DNA of 16,404 bases, from assembly GCA_027596035.1 (NCBI GenBank), contig JADGJA010000511.1, positions 1 to 16,404 of the forward strand. The letters run 5' to 3'. The notes below the pieces were generated by a model. The model saw only the letters and a list, made by a program, of their open reading frames with translations. It did not search any database and was not told the DNA's origin. Of this stretch, positions 7,464-16,404 are shown piece after piece (position 1 is the first letter of the stretch; every line of letters starts with the position of its first letter). Position numbers and translations under genes: made by a program. Source of the DNA: Thoreauomyces humboldtii (lineage: Eukaryota; Chytridiomycota; Chytridiomycetes; Spizellomycetales; Powellomycetaceae).

Positions 7464-9743
7464 ATGAAAGACCCTTTTCTTTACGAAGACCAAGGCACAG
7501 ACGCTCCAGGTCCACCAGACACCTCTGTAGCAAACGCCTTGGTGACGTCGAAAGCAAGCAAAGTCGTCCTTTCCCAAGTGTATCCTTCCTTCCTCTCGCG
7601 GGTTCCCGTCCCCAACGCCGAAGCCCAATTTGACAGCGTCCAGGACTTGATCCTTGGAAGTGCCATCCAAGGAAAGTCGAGTGAGTGAACATAGGAACGA
7701 CGTGCCAAACGGGGTGGCGATCCGATGCTAACGTCTTTCTTGGTTCCTCCCCCCGAAAAGAAGGATCCTGGGCATCCTTACTCCCGGACAATCCACATCA
7801 GTTGACGATACATCCGCCTACCTTCACCTACCCTCAGCATCACCAGCTCGATCTCGCGGACAGCACGGATCCCTTCTCGAGGTGGACCTTCCGATGCGAT
7901 CCGTTCAGCTTCCGCTCGTTGGCTCGGAGGGCGGGATGGATGGAAGAGGAGGGCCAGGACTCGGATGATAAATCGTTTCTGGAGTTCGGAAACACTGTCA
8001 GAAAGTACGTCGTAGCGTGCAAGACGCAACCCAAGCGGTATGTGTGATGCGTTTCCGGGGGAGGGGATGGGGGGGGGGGAGAAAAGGCAGTGAAGAAACA
8101 GAAGTGTTTATTGGACAAATGGATTCCGTTCAGATACAAGGTCGCCTTCAAGCGAATCTCGAAGCACGCAGCCAGCTTGAGTTTCATTGAGATTGTGCAC
8201 GACTATCGCAAGATCAAACTGGTTTCCATTGACTTCGATCGGGTGTCCAGAAGGAAAGTAGAAGCTGGGATCCGTGGAGACCTGGAGCATCTGAAGGTGA
8301 CTTGTTGCGCTTCGGACTGGACAAGCTTTTTGGCAAACCACCAACCAAATCGTGCTCTGTCTCGAATAGGACCAACGGGACAAGCTCTCCCTCCACCTGC
8401 TCAAAACCATTGAGATCATCAGTCTTCATCGACCGACGATCCTGCCTAGCTCACTGAGTACTTCCCTCCTTCAGCCTCTGAACCACCGACAGGAAACCCA
8501 AGCTTGGGCAGACGAGGATGCATCCACCACAAGCCGCTCTTCGTCCGAAGCCGAAGCAGTGAGGTCCCGAATGGTGCCCCTGCACGTCGCCTCCGCAGAC
8601 TCTCGATTCACGCCTGATGGATTTCACCTGCCGATTCGCTACGTTTTCCAACTGTACCGGACAGCTACGGCTTACACTGTCACGCTCAGTCATCCCGATG
8701 ACCCCTTTGTCCACTACACGTCTGAGAACATCGACGAAAAGCGGTTCGGAAGGATCCTCGAGAACTTGGAAGCGGTCGGCGACGGAACTAGATCCGACGA
8801 TGCGGAGGAGGAGATCCTGGATCACTGCGACACGCGACGTCCCTCATCATCGCCATCCTCGCGAGGAGGAGGAGGAGGAGGAGAAGGAGGCAGAGGATGG
8901 TCCCGCGTGGCGTCACTCGACTCTGATCCCTCACAGAACTACCCTGGCGTACCAGGCGTGCTGTTCGACGACTTCCTGGCCTCCTGCACCACCGATCCCG
9001 ACGCCTACCAGGCTCTCTTCACCGTTCACAACCATGTCGCCTGCCATCCGGACCATCAGGCCACCCTCCAGATCAGATCTCGGAACCTCCCCGATCGACG
9101 ATGGCACGGTCTCATGAGCGTCCGGTTCGAGAAGACGACCCGGGGCGATGTGAACGATCACGTCCGGAAGACGGTGGCAGGGTTGAGGGAAACCGTGGCC
9201 GCGCAACGAAGCAGACTGGCCAACGTGGTGCAGATCGTCAGGAACAGGGATCCGGCCTTGCTCAGACTCGTCGAGACGGCCCTCAAACCATACCGTCAAG
9301 ACCACACCAACAACATCGGAGACGCCACAAGACACCCCGTCGTGTCGTTCGACGATGGTCCGAGTTGGGAAAACCCACCAGCCGACCATCCTCCCCGCAG
9401 CAGGATGACAGGAATCCGGACAGCCGCGACCACGACCACGACCGCACCCCACCGTCACCCGACCATGCCCGTTCGACCTACGTGCACACGAGTGGCTCGT
9501 CACCAAGCTCGAGACAAGAGGATGGCCGAACGTGCCGCCGAGACGACCGCCAGCATCATCAATCGGCCTCGGCCAACATCCAATCTCGAATTCCGAAGGG
9601 TTTTGCATAGCATAGCGCAGAATGGACCGGAGCGAGAAAGGGTCAGCTCGCATCGAATAAAACAGAGCGTCGAAGGTCTGCTGCCCGAGACTGGCAACCT
9701 GCAGCGAACCACGCCTTCCAAGGGTGCGGTTCATGCTTGGTGA
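7464..9743 (+). CDS. Conserved-looking protein of unknown family, four exons
   Basis: Exons are 7464-7680, 7761-8037, 8134-8296 and 8370-9743, giving 676 residues. All junctions keep frame: donors GTGAGT, GTATGT and the weaker GTGACT, with AG acceptors. I do not recognise the family. The N-terminal half reads like a folded domain. It has MKDPFLYEDQGTDAPGPPD, an FRCDPFSFRSLARRAGW segment, and beta-like strands (YKVAFKRI, SLSFIEIVHD, IKLVSIDF). A helix follows (about 195-235, GDLEHLKDQRDKLSLHLLKT). A second structured part covers about 290-345 (YVFQLYRTATAYTVTLSHP) and, after a Gly tract at 385-390, about 405-525, ending in long helices. The last 150 residues are low-complexity and basic, with Thr, Pro, Arg and His. 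There is no signal peptide or membrane segment. The start at 7464 has A at -3; an upstream ATG at 7227 is possible. A soluble, possibly nuclear role is only a guess. Confidence 0.72.
8057..8079 (+). repeat. G-run cluster inside an intron
   Basis: Runs of 5, 4 and 11 guanines, separated by A and AT, lie in intron 2 of the unassigned gene on the coding strand. The last run is long enough to supply two G-tracts of a four-stranded G-quadruplex in DNA or pre-mRNA. Homopolymer length here may also be a sequencing uncertainty. It is intronic and so does not affect the frame. Confidence 0.6.
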
Positions 9744-10289
9744 ACACTGAAAACATCTGCCACTGGCGCCTGAAATACATACTTCTGATTCTCGCACATG
9801 GTGCGCCTGTTTCAGCCTGCAAACGGTCGTTCCGATGCATATACTCCTGATTCACGTGTTCAACCTTGGAAAAGAAAGCGCTCCTTTGTTTCTCGTTAGC
9901 ATCCTTTCCTATTTGGGTCGCGTAGCAAGGGTATCGCCGGGCAAATGATTAGATTTCATTCAGGAACACTACTCTTTGGCTACGAGATATGAATGCCGAT
10001 GCGGATATCGAGGAGGTACGTGCGGTTCGATCGCTGTCGGTATGTATGTCTCCACGGTATATATCTTCGCGGGGATTTCTCGCTACTTCGTGTGTATTGC
10101 CCGTCCCGAGGGGCTTCATTTCAGGGCGGCCAGCGACGCCAGAAGCACTCGGCGTAGTGCCCAACGGCTTTGATACATGATAAGCTGAGTTGTCGTGTTG
10201 TAGTTCCGAACAAGGGAACGCGTAGATCTCCGTTCCCCCATATGCCTCCATTTCCGGCATCCCACTCCGTTCCTTTCCTTGAGTACTTC
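9744..10289. other. Convergent intergenic spacer
   Basis: This 546 bp lies between two converging genes, the unassigned gene and SF3B6. It must hold both 3' untranslated regions. Short open frames of 60-100 codons exist on both strands, but none shows family resemblance or good splice context. I see no RNA gene or repeat in it. Confidence 0.5.
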
Positions 10290-10868
10290 CTACTCATCCG
10301 CTGCCAGGTCCGCTCGCATTTGTATTATCTCAGCCTCCTTCTGATCCAGATCCTTCTTCTTTGTCGCTTTCATCGTCGAGTAATATAACACGATGAGGTA
10401 TCGCCCCATGATGTTGAATCCGGAGAGATGATCGCAGGCAGCTTTCGCATCAAAGATGTCCTCGTACACTGCAGATCAGTCATCCTTTGTGATCAGCATT
10501 CCAGTTGCAGGGAAAATCCAATGGCGAGTGTCAAGAACTCACCAACGAAGGCGGTTCCTTTAGTATCCGCCGCGGTACCGACTCGTATTTGCCTTATCGA
10601 GCCATATTTTCCCTGCACAACATCGACGTCAGCGTTACAGCGCTTGGCTGACACTCTTATGGAAACGATGCTTTACTCACGAACAGGTCGTACAGGTCTT
10701 CGGTGGTGATTTTGAATGGCAGATTGCGCACGAACAGGACTCGGTTGACTTCCGGCGGGAGACGGACTAGACATACAGAAAGTATATTTGTGAGCCAACA
10801 CAGCGCAAGAAGACTGTATCCCGAAAGCAGTGCGAACCATTCGCTCGGGACTTTTGTGCCATTGCCAT
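10290..10868 (-). CDS. SF3B6: SF3b complex subunit 6 (p14/SF3B14), RRM protein
   Basis: Four exons on the minus strand: 10838-10868, 10681-10766, 10543-10612 and 10290-10468, giving 121 residues (human protein 125). SF3B6 is the U2 snRNP protein that sits near the branch-point adenosine, bound to SF3B1. A single RRM covers residues 18-95. RNP2 is LFVRNL (21-26) and RNP1 is [27 protein letters not shown] and [18 protein letters not shown] are near-identical to the animal protein. Splicing between codons rebuilds ANVRLPPEV and FVVYED exactly. Position 22, Tyr in the human protein and reported to contact the branch site, is Phe. The C-terminal tail after LIVLYY is charged and divergent. The first donor, GTTCGC, is weak. 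The gene is tandem with the peptidase-like gene upstream. Confidence 0.96.
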
Positions 10869-11223
10869 GACTGCGTGTGCGTTCTTGGGGTTAAAAAGGC
10901 CGGTGATGTGGGAGGTGAAAGGGACGGTCGATGGAACGTAGTAGGGTCCTGCGCCGGCGAGATGGATGGGAACGCAGATACGAGGCGGCAAAAGGTGAAG
11001 TTGGGGCAGCTGTGTTGGCTGGACGTTGTTGTGGGAATTGTAGATCGGTGGAAAGTTGGTGCAGTTCGAAACCTTCGATGGGCTCAGATGACTCGATGTG
11101 CCTGCACGAACAAATACCGAAGCTCGATGTCTGAAGCGAAAGGCTCGCAAGTAAAGATGATTACGTCCACGTTGTATGAAAAGAGAACGATACGCCGAAA
11201 ATCATTGACAAAACTAAACTAAT
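10869..11223. other. Spacer upstream of SF3B6
   Basis: This 355 bp is between the stop codon of the minus-strand hydrolase (11224) and the SF3B6 start (10868). It should hold the 3' end of one transcript and the promoter and leader of the next. Open frames through it are extensions of the retained SF3B6 first intron or chance frames. No feature is supported beyond that. Confidence 0.5.
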
Positions 11224-13081
11224 CTACGCCATCATCGACTGGCTCCAAATGTCGTTCAGAACGTCGTTGACCGAGGTCCCGCTCTGCTCCTCCACCGTCT
11301 CGAGCGCAGTCAATTTCTTGGCGGGGAAAGGCGCCTCGTCGACTTGACACTTTGTGAGGCTCGCGCTCGGGGTCCGTCCGTGGACGAAAAAGTCACGAAT
11401 GACCTTGTCGGCGCACTTCGAAGCCTGCGCATGGCTGCAATGTCCGTAGGCGTTGATCTCCAGGAGCTTCGAGTCCGGGAGAAGGGAATGGGCAATCCTC
11501 GCGCTTTCAATCGGCGTAACGGGATCGAAGCTGTTGCCAATAAGTAGCACCGTCGAGTTCGTCTTGCGGGGGTTCCAAGGACCGCTGTACCTTTCCGCAG
11601 CAACGCCGGGCCAGTGCGCGCATCCGAACAGGTGAAAGTTGGTCATGGTACCGCCGATAAAGTAATCCTTGTCGGCGGCGATTGCTTCGGCTTTGAGAGC
11701 TTCGGGATCGTATGTTCGTTGACCGGCGTCAGAACACGATACGGCCAGGAATGTCTCGCCTTGTGGGATGTCGTAGAGAGGGCAGACGTCCGTGGGTTTT
11801 TGCATAACCATGTTCTGAAGGAGGGTACCGTTGCCAAGGGTGGAGGCTTCAAAAAGTGCTTCAGCAGCCTGGGGCCAGATCTTGGGTTGATAGACAAGGG
11901 TGGTGAGCAGCTGGCGGACAGTGGCGAGGGTGACCACTCCAGGGGTTTCCGCCATGGGGACTGGAATTGGCGAGAGAACGAGCCCATCCAAGAATTCCTG
12001 GATGCGATTGGCTACATAAGGTTTCTTGATCGGGGCGACGACGGCCAAAGCGCATCGGTCGGGTCCTGCGGCCTCACATGACGTCGAGAACGCCTCGTAG
12101 ACCTCCTGGGCGTGAGTCAGCCACTGCACGTCTCGTGTGTGGGGCTTGGCGCGGAATCCCCACCCTTCTCCCCAGGCGATGGGGTTCACGACGCCATCGA
12201 TGATCATCCTACCGACCCGCTCGGGGAACATGTTGATATAAGTTTGCCCCAGAACGGTTCCGTATGAAAAGCCCCAGTAGTGGAGCAGCTCCTGACGTTC
12301 AGCGCGACGGAGCAAATCCATGTCACGAGCGACGGCGGCCGTGGACAGGTAAGGAAGAAGGTAACCAGCGTTCTTCTGGCACAGCTGGGATCGTGCCATC
12401 TCGTGAGCGACGGCGAGCTCGAAGCTGCCGGGCGCCGACGGGTTCGTGGCAAGAGGCAGGAGACGCTCCGCGCTGACAGCGTCGAAGCCACGATGGGTGA
12501 TTGCGGAGTCGAAGCATCGGATCGGGTTGCTCATCCCGATTCCGCGGGGATCGAAACCGATGATGTCGTATCGGCCGTCCACTTGCTTCGACAATCCCTT
12601 GCCTCCAGCCTTGACCAGTTGAACGCCGCTACCTCCGGGACCCCCGGGGTTGGTGAACATGGACCCGAGGACAGGCTTATCGGTTTGAGCCGGGTACTTG
12701 ATGAGGGCAATGGAGATGTTGCGACCTCCGGGATGAGCGTGATCCAGAGGAACGAGGAAGGTCCCGCACTCGAAGCTAGCGTCGTCGGAGCACGTCTTCC
12801 ACTGAAAGCATCCCACGAGTCTGGACATGTCAGCAAAGAGCAGATTGCGGCCACCACTGCGTAAGGCAACTCACGTTGATTCGTGAGAGATCTTGGGCGG
12901 GAGTAGAGTTGTGGTGAGATTTCAAGTAACCGAAAATGAGAGCGCCGACCCCAGCGATGCAGAGGAACACTCCGATCAGGGCGGCGGCAATGATCAGTCG
13001 TTTTTTGGCCTTCTCGGACAAGGTCCGGCGGGATGCAGGGCGTTGCTGAGGCTGCCCGCCGAGAAGAGGCTCGCGTTCCAT
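11224..13081 (-). CDS. Membrane-anchored TAP-like alpha/beta hydrolase (S33 family)
   Basis: Exons are 12875-13081 and 11224-12801, with a 73 bp GTGAGT...TTTCAG intron, giving 594 residues. Exon 1 supplies a short basic cytosolic tail (SEKAKKR), then a strongly hydrophobic helix at about residues 29-53, so a type II signal anchor with the enzyme outside or in the lumen. The fold begins at WKTC...CGTFLVPLDH (70-89). The oxyanion loop is NPGGPGGSG (120-128). The nucleophile elbow is GFSYG with Ser248. The acid is Asp495 (NSFDPVTP) and the base is His523 (AYGHC). The C-terminal part (about 450-550, CAHWPG) matches the tripeptidyl-aminopeptidase C-terminal domain. Cysteines are frequent, as expected for an exported protein. 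Relatives in Streptomyces and fungi cleave N-terminal peptides, but substrate is not certain here. The splice acceptor was chosen because it joins WxxC directly in frame. Confidence 0.9.
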
Positions 13082-13508
13082 GGTGATGAGACTAAAGCGA
13101 ATGAGGTAACGGTCTTGGAGAAAGGGGCAGGGATGTATCTCCTTGGGACGTGGGAGCCAACAAACGGTTAGGTAGCAGGGGGAGAGCAGTGCACTCGCCT
13201 CTCTCTTTATACTCACAGGTTTCGTGGGGAACCGTTGGTGTACACCGTTGGTGAGGAGTGTGAGCCTGGACATGGGTGGACAAGAACCCTCGGGGTGATG
13301 ACGCATGATTCATCTGGCTTTCCTACTGCTCCACTCGGTCCATGACATCCCTGCATAATACGTGTACGCTACACCCATCACTTATTTTGGTGGTATCAAA
13401 GAAGCATGATATGAAATCATAAAGAAAGGAAAAACAAGATGCAGATACAGAAGGGGGAGTCAAAAACAAGACTGGAAGTGCAAAAGGGTTTCAAGACACC
13501 GCATTGTC
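13082..13508. other. Spacer between two minus-strand hydrolase genes
   Basis: This 427 bp includes the 3' flank of the HSL-like gene and the promoter and leader of the TAP-like gene. A pyrimidine-rich TCTCTTTATACTCACAG-like string at about 13200-13218 is on the plus strand and so irrelevant to these genes. No coding feature is supported. Confidence 0.5.
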
Positions 13509-16312
13509 TCATCCATCCTGAACATTAGTGTACAACATGCTCCCGAGCTCGACGCGTCTGCGCTCCAGGATCTTCTTCTCGTCCACCTCGTCCATGATGG
13601 GTGCCGGGGACAGAAGCTCCGAGTCGGGCGAAGTGGCATCGTCCGATGTCGGGGAGGCAAGGTTGTTGATGGATGCGCTGACGGACGACGAGACGAGGTC
13701 TGGAGAATACTCCGGATCCGTCTCCGAGTTTCCTTCCGCGTCGTGACCGTCGTGGAACCGAACTTGGGAGCCGTTCGAGGGGTGACCATTGATGTTCGCG
13801 TGGGAGCCAGCTGCGATGTCGATGTGTGGACACGGTGCGTTTTTCGGGACGCCGTAGGCTGGGTAATATGGACCGACTTGAGGACCAGAGCATTCCCCTT
13901 CGATGGCGTGCATGTCGTTGATCATGAATTCCGTCAAGTCATCGCCATGGTCGTCGACACCCGGGTCAGCCATCATCTCGGTGAACCAGTCGGCTGTGAG
14001 TCGACAGGCCTGCTTTGCCTCGGGGATGAGGGAGAGCATCTGGAAGAAGGCGTGGGAGACTCCTTCAAGGATCTTCACACGGACCATGGTGTCCGGTTCA
14101 CGGGAGAAGATGTGCGTTCGGATGGGTTCCGCAGGTTCGACGATTTCGATTTTCTTCGAAACCGAACGAGATGACGCGACATCCCGACCCATCTGGAGGC
14201 CACTGGTATGGCGTTGCGGCCGTGGAACACTGGAGGTTGCGTTCGATTTGCCGTTGACGATGCCATTGGGCTTATTTCCGTTGACGTGGGAAACACCGGT
14301 CTTCCCGTTAAGGCCGGCTAAAACATTTCCCGCCTCGGCCTTTGCCATCATTCGCTCCCACTCCTTGCGAGCTTTGAGCTTGTTCTCACGAAGACGTCCC
14401 GCGAATACGACCGTATCATCCACGAAGGGGTCTTTTTCGCCACAAAGCATATATGTTTTCGGGAAGCGAGCGAGCAGATCATCGGGGGCCATGACGGGGC
14501 TCAAGTAATAGTCTGATGCAAGATCGATGGGGATAGGGGAAGTGCCCAGATAAAGTAGGGCCATGGCACGCATCACTACCATCAAAAACCGGTCAGTGTT
14601 GAGTCACCAATGGCAAAACTCAAGACAATCTAGGCTCTTACTCTCGGGAGTGATGATCCTGTCGGTGAAGTAGCTCATGCGACTGGTCATACTAAGCGAA
14701 CTCGGAATGCTCGGACCCTGCCTCCTCTCTGCCATTGCGCTCTTTGGCTTCATGAAGGTGTACCATGATGCGCTATGGTCGACCTTGTCGTTGATGACGT
14801 CAATGCGGCGAGGTGCATCCTGCGGAGTCAATGGAGAATTCTTTTTCATGGTACTTTTCGAGTTTGCGAATGACTTCAGAGAAAGATTCTTATGTGACTC
14901 GGCGCGCATAAGTTTGAGTTGCTCCGACGGCATCCAACACGACATGTCGAACGACAAACACGGATAGATGAGGACAAGACCGTTCGGCGGGCGTATGTGC
15001 TTCTCGTAAGTTTCCAGGCATCGCATCACGACTCCGACGGCAAGATTTCCGCCGCTATGTAGTTCACAGAGTGTCAGTCGTGTGCGTTTCGAGTGGCAAT
15101 GGCTAGTCCGATCGCACAATAGGTCACTCACGCAGAATCTCCAACCATAACAATCTTTATAGGTGCCTTCCGCACGCGCACTCCGTCCAATTTGGTCTCG
15201 AACCAGCCCGACATGCCGAGGACAGCTCCATTGCTCTCCACTACACTCCGATAGGCGTCGAAGCATTCCTCAAGAGCCCATGGGTAGGGAAACTCGGGCG
15301 CCTTTCCGTAATCAAGACTGATGATGGGAACCTTCGTGATCTTTGCCCACTGAGAGACATGGTCCTCGTGACATTTCGGACCCATAGCCACAAAACCGCC
15401 TCCAGGGAGAAGAAAGACCAGCTCTTTTGCTCGCGAGAGACCGTCAGCGGTGCCATTGTAGTAGATGCGGGCGCTAACGGGACCGAGCTGCACATTGGGG
15501 AAGGAGCTGATGGAGGGCGGGTCCGGACGGGGGATGGTTATGTCCTTTCGGATCTTGATGTTGGGCCGATCCCTGGCCGAGGCGAGCTTGAGATAAGGGT
15601 TTTGCGACTTCTCCCAGGATGTGCGCATCATATCTATGGTGGGGTGGGCACGAAACTTGCGAACTTTCTCATCGGCAGTGTCAGGGAAAACGAGATAAAA
15701 GACGGTGCACACAATTGACAATATGTCCCTCAGCCACTTCGGTTTGATGTGCATGACCGTGAAGAATCCAGCATCGAGACCTGTGAGAAAGTACGTTCCG
15801 CGATAGAAGGATCGCGTGTACTGGCGTAGAAGGCACTTGAGAAACCAGCAGACAGATACCCGAGGTCGAGATAACTTCCATACCATCCTGGCCAGGGGCT
15901 CGGGCGCGTTGCCTCCCAACAAGAGCAGAACGTTTTTCATGAACCAAGCAGCGGAAAGCGTCCCGAACACGACCTTCCATGGCGGAGAGTTGGCTGTGGC
16001 AAGATTGAAGCTCGTGAGCAACCGCGCAAGCAGAATCTGTTCACTTTCGGCAAAGAATATCTGATCTCTCACCCAGCCTCTTGTTAAACCAATACATAAA
16101 GATGGCAAGTTTGTTGGTAGATCGAGGCGCGCCATTTGAATTGGGTTTGATTTTAAGGACATGGTAGCTTTTACGTCAGAAGAGAATTAGATGAGTGCGA
16201 GTTGCTGATCGTAGCGAGAGATAAAAACGAGAACATACCATAGGAGAGTGATCACCAAGACTTGAACGCGCTTGAGACCTGCGGAAGGCCTTCCGAGGGC
16301 GTGGTCGAGCAT
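13509..16312 (-). CDS. Membrane-associated hormone-sensitive-lipase-family hydrolase
   Basis: Six exons on the minus strand: 16239-16312, 16073-16167, 15884-15993, 15132-15820, 14642-15054 and 13509-14575. They give 815 residues. The start MLDHALGRPSAGLKR precedes hydrophobic segments at about 15-30, 62-80 and 124-138, which suggest ER or lipid-droplet membrane attachment. The catalytic domain holds PGGG at 232-235 in place of HGGG. It also has DYGKAPEFPYPWALEE (263 on), GDSAGGN with Ser322, Asp509 in GEKDPF and His635 in GVSHAFF. These are the HSL (lipase/esterase) family signatures. AERRQGPSIPSSLSMTSRMSYF (about 430-452) resembles a regulatory or lid insert. About 90 low-complexity residues (530-620) split the acid and base. 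The last 170 residues are disordered. The first two introns rest on splice consensus and frame only; later ones are firm. It probably hydrolyses neutral lipid esters. Confidence 0.85.
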
Positions 16313-16381
16313 ACTTTAGTGCAGGTGACTTGTGTGTGGAAGCCCGGAATGGTTGCGTATGCGTTGCGAAACGGTGCGCGT

Positions 16382-16402
16382 GGGGGAGGGGGGAGGGGGG
16401 GG
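16382..16402 (+). repeat. G-run cluster at window end
   Basis: Runs of 5, 6 and 8 guanines are separated by single A residues. They lie about 70 bp upstream of the minus-strand start codon of the HSL-like gene, so on the template strand of that gene. The arrangement could form a G-quadruplex if the last run contributes two tracts. The exact homopolymer lengths may carry sequencing error. Confidence 0.55.
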
Positions 16403-16404
16403 CG

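Noticed and set aside
8862..8897. GGA-rich purine tract as a separate regulatory element.
   Set aside because: It is simply the codons for a six-glycine run and neighbouring residues within a coding exon.
8931..9797. 288-codon minus-strand frame opposite the unassigned gene.
   Set aside because: It lies antisense to the last exon. Its length follows from the GC-rich codon use on the plus strand, and no motif or splice structure supports it.
9949..10260. Short frames in the convergent spacer.
   Set aside because: They show no homology, no consistent coding composition and no splice partners.
12802..12828. ATG at 12828 (MSRLVGC...) as the start of the TAP-like gene.
   Set aside because: It lies within the intron. 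The TTTCAG acceptor at 12802-12807 joins WKTC in phase 0 to the membrane-anchor exon.
13528..14508. Plus-strand frames of 70-200 codons opposite the last exon of the HSL-like gene.
   Set aside because: They are antisense shadows. The minus-strand frame carries the catalytic Asp and His motifs.
16073..16162. ATG at 16162 as the start of the HSL-like protein (MSLKSNPIQ...).
   Set aside because: The upstream exon starting at 16312 encodes a conserved-looking N terminus with a strong GTATGT donor. The next two introns then restore the frame before NSPPWKVV.

Overview
The window looks like a stretch of nuclear genome from an intron-rich fungus. Genes are dense and carry short GT-AG introns of roughly 63-96 bp. 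The set includes a fungal Zn2Cys6 transcription factor, and the splicing protein SF3B6/p14, which budding yeast lacks. A basidiomycete, perhaps of the smut-like lineages, fits best; that is an inference from gene style, not proof. I saw no rRNA, tRNA, transposon or CRISPR array.

Layout, left to right. At 91-644 (+) is a small spliced gene for an unrecognised multi-pass membrane protein. At 987-1558 (+) is RPN13, the proteasome ubiquitin receptor, in a form with only the Pru domain. At 1724-2792 (-) is SDO1/SBDS, the 60S ribosome maturation factor in five exons, convergent with RPN13. At 2927-3914 (+) is an IAH1-type GDSL esterase, divergent from SDO1 across 134 bp. At 4226-7083 (+) is a Zn2Cys6 regulator with a glutamine-rich tail. 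At 7464-9743 (+) is a 676-residue protein I do not recognise. At 10290-10868 (-) is SF3B6. At 11224-13081 (-) is a membrane-anchored tripeptidyl-aminopeptidase-like alpha/beta hydrolase. At 13509-16312 (-) is a membrane-associated hormone-sensitive-lipase-family alpha/beta hydrolase in six exons.

Most genes are housekeeping (proteasome, ribosome assembly, spliceosome) or metabolic. Nothing indicates a shared pathway, gene cluster or defence system. Every gene but none of the single-exon type is interrupted, so all exon models here are manual. They rest on splice signals, reading-frame closure and, where a family is recognised, continuity with it. The least certain parts are the 5' end of the first gene, the first two introns of the last gene, and the identity of the 7464-9743 protein.
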